A DNA stretch of 64,000 bases from Polynucleobacter campilacus (GTDB lineage Bacteria; Pseudomonadota; Gammaproteobacteria; Burkholderiales; Burkholderiaceae). Below are positions 16,549-24,434 of this stretch, piece by piece. The notes beneath the pieces are model-generated. The model had not been told where the DNA came from. It saw only the letters and a list, made by a program, of their open reading frames with translations, and did not search any database. A program made the position numbers and the translations under genes. Where the stretch lies: contig NZ_NGUP01000004.1 of the NCBI RefSeq assembly GCF_002206625.1, positions 62,001 through 126,000 of the forward strand, in the 5' to 3' direction. Every line of letters begins with the position of its first letter. Position 1 is the stretch's first letter.

Positions 16549-18147
16549 TTATTTACGACGCTCTTGGACCAATACCAAGTCAAAACTAAAGCTTGATCCC
16601 TGCCCTTCAATACTGTGGATATTGAGCTTACTACCCATTAACTCCAAAATACGATTGCCGATTGTTAAGCCCAGTCCAGTACCTCCAAAACGGCGAGAAA
16701 TCGAACCGTCGGCTTGTGCAAAGGGTTCTAATATTTGCTTTTGAGCCTCTTGTGAAATACCAATTCCGCTATCTTTGACGGTAAAGCGCAAGGTTAATGT
16801 GGAATTCTCTAGCTTAAGCGTCTGAATCGATAGATCTACTGAACCTTGCTCAGTAAACTTGATTGCGTTACCAACCAGATTATTAACTACAAGACTGAGA
16901 TTAAAAAAATCACCAATCAATTGTGTTTTAGGTTCTAAGTTGCAAATAAGATTCAATTGCAAGCCCTTAGCCTTTGCACTTTCTAAAAATAAAGCACGCA
17001 CCCTAGTAAAGAGGTCTTCAATAGTGAATGGCGCAGTATTAATATGCGCCTTATCGGCTTCTAATTTAGAGAAATCCAGAATGTCGTTCACAATCTCAAG
17101 GAGTAACTTGGCTGAAGATTCAATGCCTTGCAAATACTCTCGAACTACCGGGCTTAAGGGCTCATACAAGGCCAAAGCAGATAAGCCAATAATCCCCGTC
17201 ATAGGAGTGCGAATCTCATGAGACATATTCATTAAAAACTGGGTTTTGATATTGAGTGCAGACTCAGCGTCGGTCTTTGCCTGCACTAGCTCAGTAATTT
17301 CCCAATTAGTGCCGACCATCCGCAGGGGTTTATTGTCAGCATCTCTTTCTACAAGTGCTAAACCACGAATAAAGTGGATGCTACCGTCGGGCCAAATCGT
17401 TCTAAATTGAGTATTAAATTCACTAGCCCCTTCGAGAGCTTTGGTAATTGCCGACTCCGCACTCTCCCTATCGTCCCGGTGAAGCCTCTCAGCCCAGTCA
17501 GCATAGGTACCCGTAAACTGATCCCGAGTAATGCCGTAGAGCTTGAGCATTTGCCCATCCCAAACCAAGCGATTATTAAAGAAGTCGTAATCCCAAATAC
17601 CGACACCACCCGCACGAGCAGCTAGCTCTAAGCGATTCTTGGTTTCAAAAATAATTTTTTCAGAAACTTTACGCTCGGTGATATCACGCTGAATAGAAAC
17701 CCAATGGGTAAACCAACCGGATTCATTAGCAATCGGAAAGATATTGAGCTCTTGCCAAAATTCCTCACCATTTTTTCTATAATTTAAGATTTCTTCACGA
17801 ATATGCTTCCACTCACCCAGAGCATGCTTCCACTCACCCAGAGCTTTAAAAATTCTATTCTTGGTCTCTGGGTCAGATCTTGGGCCTTGAAGCATGCGAG
17901 GATTTTTTCCTAACACTTCGTGTGGCGCATAACCTGTTTCGCGCACAAAAGCTTCATTCACATACACAATGCGCGGCTCTTGATCGTCAGTGGGAATATC
18001 TGTAATTACGACAATATCATTCGTATTCGCAATCACGACGCCAGCTAACCTGACAAATTCCTCGCGATCAACGATGGAGAAAGAGGGATCCTCGAGTAAC
18101 TTCGCCGCTTGATTACTCATATCGGGGGATTGATTGGAGCTAGTCAT
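16549..18147 (-). CDS. PAS-PAS sensor histidine kinase
   Basis: 532 aa, no membrane segments. Two PAS/PAC units (about residues 28-160 and 170-290) precede a HisKA dimerisation helix with the phospho-acceptor in MSHEIRTPM. The catalytic domain follows with N box NNLVGNAIKF, G1 DSGIGIS, F box EPFAQADGSISRR and G2 FGGTGLGLTI. It ends without a receiver domain. The response regulator remnant 80 bp downstream on the same strand is the obvious partner. In the first PAS a heptapeptide (ALGEWKH) is repeated in tandem, owing to a 21-bp DNA duplication that keeps the frame. Confidence 0.9.
   Translation of the reverse strand: MTSSNQSPDMSNQAAKLLEDPSFSIVDREEFVRLAGVVIANTNDIVVITDIPTDDQEPRIVYVNEAFVRETGYAPHEVLGKNPRMLQGPRSDPETKNRIFKALGEWKHALGEWKHIREEILNYRKNGEEFWQELNIFPIANESGWFTHWVSIQRDITERKVSEKIIFETKNRLELAARAGGVGIWDYDFFNNRLVWDGQMLKLYGITRDQFTGTYADWAERLHRDDRESAESAITKALEGASEFNTQFRTIWPDGSIHFIRGLALVERDADNKPLRMVGTNWEITELVQAKTDAESALNIKTQFLMNMSHEIRTPMTGIIGLSALALYEPLSPVVREYLQGIESSAKLLLEIVNDILDFSKLEADKAHINTAPFTIEDLFTRVRALFLESAKAKGLQLNLICNLEPKTQLIGDFFNLSLVVNNLVGNAIKFTEQGSVDLSIQTLKLENSTLTLRFTVKDSGIGISQEAQKQILEPFAQADGSISRRFGGTGLGLTIGNRILELMGSKLNIHSIEGQGSSFSFDLVLVQERRK
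17803..17844. repeat. Perfect 21-bp tandem duplication inside the kinase gene
   Basis: Two exact copies of a 21-base unit, 17803-17823 and 17824-17844, add seven residues (ALGEWKH twice) between the first PAS core and its PAC segment. Perfect identity suggests a recent slippage event. Confidence 0.95.
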
Positions 18148-18227
18148 AAAGTCGAATTATAGATTTACCCGCCGATTTGGCAAAACTTCATTCTAGAGCA
18201 GAAAATTTGGCGAATGAAATATATAAC

Positions 18228-18638
18228 TTAAGCGGCCAAATTTTCCAGCGTAGATGAAATAGTATTGAGGAACTCTTTAAACCCGATAGGTTTTTCAATC
18301 AGGCCATTAAAACCAGAATCGATGATTGCCTGCTTGTCATCTTGCATCACTGAAGCTGTAAAAGCAACAACGGGGATAGCGGCATAACGAGCATCAGCAC
18401 GCATCCATTTCAAACAATCAAAACCACTCATACCTGGTAGCTGGATATCCATCAACACTAAATCTGGGCACTGCTTTTCAAGCTGACCCTGCAAGTCTTC
18501 GCCACACTCAACTAAATTGAGAGCCTATGCACCACTAGAGGCCGTTTTGACGGCATAGCCACGACTCTCCAATACAGCCTTTAGTAAATCAATATTTTCA
18601 GCGGTATCATCAACAATTAGAATATTGGTAGGTTTCAT
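18228..18638 (-). pseudogene. CheY-like response regulator interrupted by TAG at codon 38
   Basis: From ATG 18638 the frame reads MKPTNILIVDDTAENIDLLKAVLESRG and on to TASSGA, then TAG (18527-18525). In the same frame come ALNLVE, the phospho-acceptor segment DLVLMDIQLPGMSG, VAFTAS and IEKPI, ending at 18228. Without the stop this is a complete 136 aa receiver domain with all catalytic residues (DD, D, T/S, K). The TAG could derive from CAG by one C-to-T change. A product from an internal TTG at 18494 would lack the acidic pocket. It probably partnered the PAS kinase next door. Confidence 0.82.
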
Positions 18639-18769
18639 AGCTTAGTGACTGATTTATATAGGTATTTTAGATGGTGTGAGGGTTCATTTTCCGCGCCAAT
18701 CTATTATATTATCTTTACATTGCCTTGATGCCGTTTTGAGGCTGCCCTATGCAAGTTACTGGAGATCAC

Positions 18770-19009
18770 ATGCAAAAAGTATTTACCATCAGCGCAGAAT
18801 GGGACAGCGATGCTAGCATCTGGTCGGCTACCTCCGATGATGTGGTGGGATTAGCAACCGAAGCTGATTCAATTGAAGTCCTTTTTAATAAGCTCTCTTC
18901 CATGCTTCCGGAATTAATGCTCTTAAACAAACTGACGGATCAAGCTGAAATTGTGTATGAAGTGCTGGCCCGTAAATGTGCTACGGCTCACATTCCAACT
19001 GAGGCGTAA
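18770..19009 (+). CDS. HicB-like (DUF1902-type) antitoxin
   Basis: 79 aa from ATG 18770, which has GGAG six bases upstream. The in-frame ATG 21 bases earlier lacks such a site. The sequence FTISAEWDSDASIWSATSDDVVGLATEADSIEVLFNKLSSMLPELM is the HicB-type partial RNase H fold found in DUF1902 proteins. It precedes hicA-like by 2 bp, the reverse of the more usual hicA-hicB order. The pair should form a type II toxin-antitoxin module. Confidence 0.75.
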   Translation: MQKVFTISAEWDSDASIWSATSDDVVGLATEADSIEVLFNKLSSMLPELMLLNKLTDQAEIVYEVLARKCATAHIPTEA

Positions 19010-19011
19010 TC

Positions 19012-19275
19012 ATGGCTAAAGTCATCGGATCCTATCGGGGAAACTCTTTTTCGACAGATTTAGTTGCAATACTCAAAGAGGCTGGCTGCCACTATCATGC
19101 GCCAGCTCACAGAGGGAATCACGATATTTGGTTTTCACCAGTAACCAGTGTCTACTTCCCCTTAGATAGCAAAATACTCTCGCACCATACTGCTAATGCG
19201 GTTTTGAAGATTGCTGGCCTGCCCGAACAATTTGAGGCCCATCAAGATGAAGATGCTGAAGATAAGACTGAGTAA
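19012..19275 (+). CDS. hicA: HicA-like mRNA interferase toxin
   Basis: 87 aa. A small double-stranded-RNA-binding-like fold: STDLVAILKEAGCHYHAPAHRGNHDIWFSP contains the catalytic His of the GSH-type motif (here GNHDIW), followed by SHHTANAVLKIAGL. HicA cleaves mRNA and is neutralised by HicB. It follows the antitoxin by 2 bp. The acidic tail (EDAEDKTE) is longer than usual. It ends 42 bp before the convergent giant flagellin-like gene. Confidence 0.8.
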   Translation: MAKVIGSYRGNSFSTDLVAILKEAGCHYHAPAHRGNHDIWFSPVTSVYFPLDSKILSHHTANAVLKIAGLPEQFEAHQDEDAEDKTE

Positions 19276-19317
19276 CTAAATCAATAGTTCTTGTGCATCA
19301 AAAATTTTGGATGCGAA

Positions 19318-22300
19318 TTATCTAAAAATCGCCAGTAAGGAGGATGCCGCGTTATTCATCTGCGAGATCACCTGAAAATCTAGACTTTGTTGCGTGCTTA
19401 AAGCCTGCAAACTAGCTTGCAAGGCAGTCAAATCAATATTCTGAATATCATCCACTGTTTTCTGTGAACTGGTGACTAATTTAGTACTCTTGTCTAGTGC
19501 ACTATTGAGATCTGTACTAGCAGCTGACAAAGATGCTTGGGTAGAAGAAATTTGTGAAATAAATTGATTGATCAAAGCGATTGCTTTGGGTGCATTGTCT
19601 TGCCCAGAAACCATCTGACTGGCAGTCACGGTTGCCATTGGTCCATAGGAGGTTCCCGTTAAGGTCAAAGTACTTCCGGTACTCACTCCAGTAAAACCAC
19701 CTACGAATGTGCCACTGAAGGCTCCAAGATTTGAGCCTGGCTCTCTACCCGCAGTAATTTTGCTAGCAAATAATGAAGCGACTTCAGAGGGCGTTAAGTT
19801 TGTATTAGCAGTCAGCGTCAGACCACCAATTGTTGCACTATCACCCGCATTGAGATCATACAAGGTGACCGTCTGAACGGCACGAACACCTAATACACCA
19901 TTAGAACCAGCAGCTTGCGTAGTGACATTTGAAGAAGATAAGGCAACTCTAGCAGTCACACTACCATCTACGCTCACCGTGCCCATCGGTCCGAAGTTTT
20001 GACCTGTAAGGGTTAGAACTCGTCCTAGGCTGGAGGCGTTGAATGCTCCCCCAGTAAAGGTGGTGCCATTAAAACTACCTAAGCTTGATGATGGATTATT
20101 GGCGTTAGATGTGATCTTGTCTGCAAAAAAGCTAGCAACTTGATCAGGTGTTAGATCTTCATTGGCAGTTAGTGTTAGGCCACTAATGATTGCTGTGTCA
20201 CCTTTATTGAGTGCATTCAGACTAATCGTCTGCAGAGCAAGAACTCCTGGTGTGCCGTTAGAACCAGCAGCTTGCGTAGTGACATTTGAAGAAGATAAAT
20301 AGGCGCTAGTGCTCGTAATTGAGCCTGTACTGCCCGTAACATAAATAGAGCCCTGATAACCATTATAGGAACCAGTGATGGATAAGGCGCCATTAGATAT
20401 GGATCCCGGTACAAAAGAGGCTCCATATGTACCACTGAAATATCCTCCTGTAGGCGAACTAGAATTACTGCTCATTCTTTCAGAGAAATTAGTCGCTACG
20501 GTAGTAGCATTGAGAAATGTATTAGCAATAAATGTTAGGTTATCAACCCTAACACTCTCCCCGGGGAACATGTCATGAAATTGAATTTTTTGTCGAGATG
20601 GAGATCCTGGTCCACCTGCAATACCATCCGATGTAGTTGTTACGTCAGATGAAGTTAAAGTACTGCCAGAAACTGATATTAGACTTTGCGGTCCAGTGCT
20701 GTTAGCGGTAACGTAGAGCAATCCTGAGTTGAGGGCTGATGAGTTGTAAGGAGAGTTAAATGGTGCAGTAAAATTTGTACCATTGAAACTGCCACCAGTA
20801 CCTGTATCCGTATTGTTCATCTTTAACCAAAATCTACTAGCAAGATCTGCTGCACTAACGTTAGTATTTGCAGTAAATGTAAGACCCCCGATCGTTGCAG
20901 TCTGTCCTGCGGATATATCATGCAGCGTGATTCTCTGAATTGCATTTGAGCCCGAACTTGAACCACTTCCCCAATCTGATACAGACACATCTGAGAGTTG
21001 AATAGTCGCATTAGCAGTTCGTCCACTAATTCCTAGAGTTCTTATTCCAGCAGAATCACCCTGAAAAGTCAGAATACCGCTACCGTTATTGCTAATGTTA
21101 AATCCACCCTGAAAACTACCCGTAAAACTACCAATAGAGGGGAGGCTTCCTGGTGAAGAAAATTGCTCTGCAAAAACAGTTGCAATCTCTGCTGGAGTTA
21201 AGTTTGTGTTTGCCGTAAAGCTTAGACCGCCAACAGTAGCCGTATTACCAGCCGCTAGAGGCAAAAAAGAAACGGTGATATTTGCTGTTGAAAACTCTCC
21301 GGACGATATAACCGTCTCATTCGATGTGCCCAATGGTGATCTGGCAGATACACTTGAACTAACCGGCACTTGACCCCTTGGTCCAGCAGCCTGACCGCGC
21401 AAGGTTATAGTGCCATTGGTAATAACAGGAGCATCAAAACCGCCCAAAAAAGAGCTACTTACATCAAAAGCACCCAAAGCAAAAGATGGGGAATAGGAAT
21501 TTGAGTTAATCTTGCTTGCAACAATTGTTGCTACCTCTGCTGCCGTCAAATTAGAATTGGCAGTAAATATCAAGCCACCCACATTCACAGTATCACCACT
21601 AGCCATACTATTCAAACGGATAGTTTGCTGTGCGAGACTTGATGGCACATCAGTTACCCCAGGGGTGTTGCTGGTGATATTACTAACATTGATGCGGGTC
21701 GTCCCACTAGCAATACTGCCGCCGACTAAAATTGATTGTGGTCCTGTACTTGACCCACTAAATACTATCGTGCCGCTACCATCATGAACACCAGTAAAAC
21801 TTCCTGAAAAACTACCGGTAAAACTTCCATCCATAGGGGGGGTACCGCTGGGATTATTGACCTTATCGGCAAAGATCGCCGCAACTTGCGTCGCACTTAG
21901 ATCTTTATTAGCGGTAAAGGTTAAGCCACTGATGGTTGCACTATCACCATTGGCTAAGCCATTAAAGCTAATAGTTTGCCGAGCAGAGGTGGGTGCTACA
22001 TCAGTTACTCCGGGAGTATTACCAGTGATATTACTACTGCTGATTCTAGTTGTTATGCTCGCAATATTGCCGCTAACAGAGATAGACTGTGGTCCAGTGA
22101 TAGATCCAGTGAAGATCACCGTGCCACTGCCATTATCAGATGCAGTAAAGCTGCCTGTGAAGCTATTTGTAAAAGTACCGTATGCAGAGGTACCACCAGG
22201 GGTATTTACTTTTTGAGCAAAAACGGTTGCCACTTGTGCTGCAGTTAAGTCTCTATTGGCAGTAAATGTTAAACCACCAATGGTTGCACTATCGCCATAT

Positions 22301-22917
22301 GCTAAGCCATTAAAGCTAATGGTTTGTTGTGCACTTGTAGGATTGCTGACAGTAGGTACGCCATCTACTACCGTAGTGGGAGTTAAATTTTGAGAAGCAA
22401 CTGCAAAAGTAATCGCATTTAGAGCTGTTTGCAAACGGGTGATATCAATGCCCTGAATTAAAGTAGTTTGGTTATTCACACCATCGGTGCCGCTGACTAC
22501 CGATAAAGTCTGATTACCAGTGAGTAAATTATTGCCGTTCAAACTGGTCGTAGCAGCAATTTGCCCAATTTGTCTATTGAGGCTAGCAAATTGAGTAAAC
22601 AAATTGGTCTGATCAACTGAGTTAAATAAGCCATTAGATACTTGAGTAGCCAAACTCTGCATTTGCGCCAGAATCGATGAAATTGAACTTAAGCCTGTTT
22701 GCGTAATATCGATGATGTTGTTGGCGTTAGTGATATTGCCTTGAACAGCGTCTTGGCTAGTGGCCTGATTAGATAATCTAGCAACGACACTAGCTTGTTG
22801 CTTAGATAGTGGTTGCTTGCCATCAGCAATCTGCGTATGCGTCGCTTCAAGACGTGCCTGAACATCATTGACTGCACTTTGCAGGCTTGATGCTAAGGTT
22901 GTGATCGAATTATTCAT
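19318..22917 (-). CDS. Giant flagellin-like protein with eight internal repeats
   Basis: About 1199 aa from ATG 22917 (an upstream TTG at 22935 adds six residues; neither has a clear ribosome site). The N-terminal 140 residues are flagellin D0/D1-like helices (NSITTLASSLQSAVNDVQARL; ITQTGLSSISSILAQMQSLATQ; ATTSLNGNNLLTG). The C-terminal 90 residues match the paralogues (LQALSTQQSLDFQVISQMN, ending LLAIFR). Between lie eight copies of a 105-118 aa repeat. Each begins with a QTISFNGL/GDSATIGGLTFTAN strand pair followed by a short LTxxxVAxxFxxK helix, then SF-x-GSFTG and GPQSxSVSG strands. Canonical flagellin is under 600 aa, so this would be a very large filament subunit or a surface-decorated one. 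It lies just downstream of flhDC. Confidence 0.8.
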   Translation of the reverse strand: MNNSITTLASSLQSAVNDVQARLEATHTQIADGKQPLSKQQASVVARLSNQATSQDAVQGNITNANNIIDITQTGLSSISSILAQMQSLATQVSNGLFNSVDQTNLFTQFASLNRQIGQIAATTSLNGNNLLTGNQTLSVVSGTDGVNNQTTLIQGIDITRLQTALNAITFAVASQNLTPTTVVDGVPTVSNPTSAQQTISFNGLAYGDSATIGGLTFTANRDLTAAQVATVFAQKVNTPGGTSAYGTFTNSFTGSFTASDNGSGTVIFTGSITGPQSISVSGNIASITTRISSSNITGNTPGVTDVAPTSARQTISFNGLANGDSATISGLTFTANKDLSATQVAAIFADKVNNPSGTPPMDGSFTGSFSGSFTGVHDGSGTIVFSGSSTGPQSILVGGSIASGTTRINVSNITSNTPGVTDVPSSLAQQTIRLNSMASGDTVNVGGLIFTANSNLTAAEVATIVASKINSNSYSPSFALGAFDVSSSFLGGFDAPVITNGTITLRGQAAGPRGQVPVSSSVSARSPLGTSNETVISSGEFSTANITVSFLPLAAGNTATVGGLSFTANTNLTPAEIATVFAEQFSSPGSLPSIGSFTGSFQGGFNISNNGSGILTFQGDSAGIRTLGISGRTANATIQLSDVSVSDWGSGSSSGSNAIQRITLHDISAGQTATIGGLTFTANTNVSAADLASRFWLKMNNTDTGTGGSFNGTNFTAPFNSPYNSSALNSGLLYVTANSTGPQSLISVSGSTLTSSDVTTTSDGIAGGPGSPSRQKIQFHDMFPGESVRVDNLTFIANTFLNATTVATNFSERMSSNSSSPTGGYFSGTYGASFVPGSISNGALSITGSYNGYQGSIYVTGSTGSITSTSAYLSSSNVTTQAAGSNGTPGVLALQTISLNALNKGDTAIISGLTLTANEDLTPDQVASFFADKITSNANNPSSSLGSFNGTTFTGGAFNASSLGRVLTLTGQNFGPMGTVSVDGSVTARVALSSSNVTTQAAGSNGVLGVRAVQTVTLYDLNAGDSATIGGLTLTANTNLTPSEVASLFASKITAGREPGSNLGAFSGTFVGGFTGVSTGSTLTLTGTSYGPMATVTASQMVSGQDNAPKAIALINQFISQISSTQASLSAASTDLNSALDKSTKLVTSSQKTVDDIQNIDLTALQASLQALSTQQSLDFQVISQMNNAASSLLAIFR
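19602..22340 (-). repeat. Eight tandem 105-118 aa coding repeats
   Basis: Protein-level tandem repeats inside the giant flagellin-like gene. The diagnostic core GGLTFTAN-x(3)-T-x(3)-VA-x(2)-F recurs eight times. Copies 1 and 2 (nearest the N-terminus) are the most alike, and copies 7 and 8 share the linker SSSNVTTQAAGSNG. The middle copies have diverged. Confidence 0.85.
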
Positions 22918-22940
22918 ACGAACTAAAAAACACAATAAAA

Positions 22941-22970
22941 TTAATGGCTTAGGTAACTAAGCCATATTAA
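22941..22970. promoter_or_regulatory. Hairpin in the leader of the giant flagellin-like gene
   Basis: ATGGCTTAG-GTAA-CTAAGCCAT is a nine-pair perfect stem with a four-base loop, flanked by A/T that extends pairing. It lies between a possible sigma-28 site and the ATG at 22917. There is no adjacent T run on the coding strand, so a translational or stability role is more likely than termination. Confidence 0.5.
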
Positions 22971-23007
22971 TTAATAACTGTTTTTTTAATGGTTAGAAAA
23001 AAGGCAC

Positions 23008-23033
23008 TTAATAGCCTTAATTCCTAAACTCTT
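23008..23033 (-). promoter_or_regulatory. Possible sigma-28 promoter, giant flagellin-like gene
   Basis: On the minus strand AAGAGTTT is followed after 10 bases by GCTATTAA. The FliA consensus is TAAAGTTT-N11-GCCGATAA. The spacer is one base short and the -10 is partial, so this is a weak candidate about 90 bp before the start. Confidence 0.3.
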
Positions 23034-23054
23034 TGAGAAATGTTGCTTTGAGAT

Positions 23055-23076
23055 GGCTTTACAGCCGGGTAAAGCC
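23055..23076 (-). terminator. Hairpin downstream of flhC
   Basis: GGCTTTAC-(6)-GTAAAGCC, an eight-pair stem 26 bases after the flhC stop. It lacks a clear T tract on the minus strand, so termination would be weak. It separates flhDC from the flagellin-like gene on the same strand. Confidence 0.45.
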
Positions 23077-23101
23077 TATTGAATTAGCTTGTCTTATTCA
23101 G

Positions 23102-23665
23102 TTAAGCAGCCAACAGATACTTCTTGTTCTTCTGGTACTTGCCTGCTCTGGAGGGCACATTGCATAGATTGCACTCGTACTCTTCGTGGAGGTCATACAC
23201 ATCAACCACAAACTTGCCTTTACAACATGAACAAGTTTCAGTTTTCAGAAGTTTTTGCTCTACAAAACGAATCAGTGTCCATGCGCGAATCAAACTAATG
23301 ACTGGCTCATCGCTGATCGGATGGTCATCAGCCTGCTCAATGATGTGATATTGCTCAAGGTAGAGCTGATATGACTTAATCAGAGCCTGAATACCGGTAA
23401 CTCCAGTATTTTCTTTTAAAAAATTGTAAATATTGAGAAATAAAGAAGAATGAATATTCGGTTGCCAGGTCAAGAACCAATCGGTTGAAAATGGCAACAT
23501 GCCTTTGGGAGGCGAGATTCCTTTTAATTCTTTATAAAGCTTAGTCAAACGCTCGCGTGATAAAGAAGTGTGTGACTCCAACAACTGTAAACGCGCACCC
23601 AAATTAATTAACTGAATCGCTAATTGCAGTTGCTCAGTTTCACCAACAATGCTTTTGACTTTCAT
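23102..23665 (-). CDS. flhC: Flagellar master regulator subunit FlhC
   Basis: 187 aa. It has the FlhC layout: an N-terminal helical domain (EQLQLAIQLINLGARLQLLESHTSLSRERLTKLYKELKG, then PPKGMLPFSTDWFLTWQPNIHSS) and a C-terminal zinc site built from cysteines in ETCSCCKGKF and ECNLCNVP. With FlhD it forms the D4C2 activator of class II flagellar genes. flhD is 37 bp upstream on the same strand. Confidence 0.95.
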   Translation of the reverse strand: MKVKSIVGETEQLQLAIQLINLGARLQLLESHTSLSRERLTKLYKELKGISPPKGMLPFSTDWFLTWQPNIHSSLFLNIYNFLKENTGVTGIQALIKSYQLYLEQYHIIEQADDHPISDEPVISLIRAWTLIRFVEQKLLKTETCSCCKGKFVVDVYDLHEEYECNLCNVPSRAGKYQKNKKYLLAA

Positions 23666-23702
23666 GATCTAAATTCCGCTTTCGTTATGAATATTGCAGA
23701 AC

Positions 23703-24035
23703 TTAGGCAATGGCTTCGGCTTTTTGGCCGGCCATCAAAATAGAGCTGTGGACGATAGATTGGGATAAACCCTTAGTATTTTTGGTCAGCATACCCAACA
23801 TAGCAGCATCGTCAAAGCGGAAGCGCATCAGCATCATGTTGGAGCTGGCCAACTTAATCAACTGAGAATTGCTTAAATCCCCAATTAAATCAGCGATATC
23901 CATGCTCACGCCAAGGCGGAAAACAGCCTGCTCCTTGTCTGCTTGAATCATCTGTTGAGCCAGCATTAAATAATTCAGATTCGCTTCACGAATTTCTGTC
24001 ATAATGCTTTCTTGTGATTTATCAATCAGTTGCAT
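23703..24035 (-). CDS. flhD: Flagellar master regulator subunit FlhD
   Basis: 110 aa all-helical FlhD: EIREANLNYLMLAQQMIQADKEQAVFRLGVSMDIADLIGDLSNSQLIKLASSNMMLMRFRFDD is the family core, with the DNA-contacting C-terminal half retained. The longer N-terminal extension before EIREANL is common in betaproteobacteria. It forms FlhD4C2 with the adjacent flhC and should sit at the top of the flagellar cascade encoded throughout this window. Confidence 0.93.
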   Translation of the reverse strand: MQLIDKSQESIMTEIREANLNYLMLAQQMIQADKEQAVFRLGVSMDIADLIGDLSNSQLIKLASSNMMLMRFRFDDAAMLGMLTKNTKGLSQSIVHSSILMAGQKAEAIA

Positions 24036-24434
24036 GTTCTATCTCACTTAATTTATGCGATTTAGTACTTTCGCGATGGATGTAGTTTGCCCGACCCATT
24101 TTTTTTCTAAATGAGATAAATGCTACAAATTTAGTAAGGAAAATACTTACAAATATGTATAAAATCCATTTTGAGTAGGGATTAATGAGCGGCAATGTCG
24201 CGCAGTTGATCTTAGAAAATGGATAAAAGAATGGCTATTCAAATAGCCAGCAGAAGCCCGAGCCATCAAGCTAGAGCACACATGGAGACTAGATTTTGTA
24301 TACGCCGCAAAGCATTCAAAACTTAGCCGCCAACAATGGCTTGGGTACATTGCCCTACTGCCCTGTTCTGCAGCCTGTAAATCAAGATCAGCAGATTTAC
24401 CGCACTCAATTCACAGCAAATAAAGCGTGAAGTT
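24036..24434. other. 399-bp intergenic region between flhD and the REC-HPt-REC gene
   Basis: No convincing gene. It must hold the flhD promoter (minus) and the promoter of the plus-strand gene, which are divergent. Visible: an A/T-rich stretch at 24140-24175, a GTAAG/CTTAC dyad near 24135-24150, and a GGCTATT-CA-AATAGCC hairpin at 24233-24248. No CRP-type or sigma-28 site is clear enough to name. Confidence 0.5.

Noticed and set aside
8791..18527. In-frame TAA and TAG considered as evidence of stop-codon reassignment to Gln.
   Set aside because: All other genes end normally at TAA, TAG or TGA and only two genes are affected; ordinary nonsense changes explain this.
21512..22248. Overlapping plus-strand open frames opposite the giant flagellin-like gene.
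   Set aside because: They recur with the repeat period of the coding strand, as expected of shadows of repeated sequence.
19602..22340. Regularly repeated DNA considered as a possible CRISPR or satellite array.
   Set aside because: Unit length is above 300 bp, copies are diverged at DNA level and the repeats are in frame within a coding gene.
24147..24350. A 67-codon minus-strand frame in the flhD upstream region.
   Set aside because: Cys/Ser/His-rich with no family resemblance and no ribosome site; treated as noncoding.
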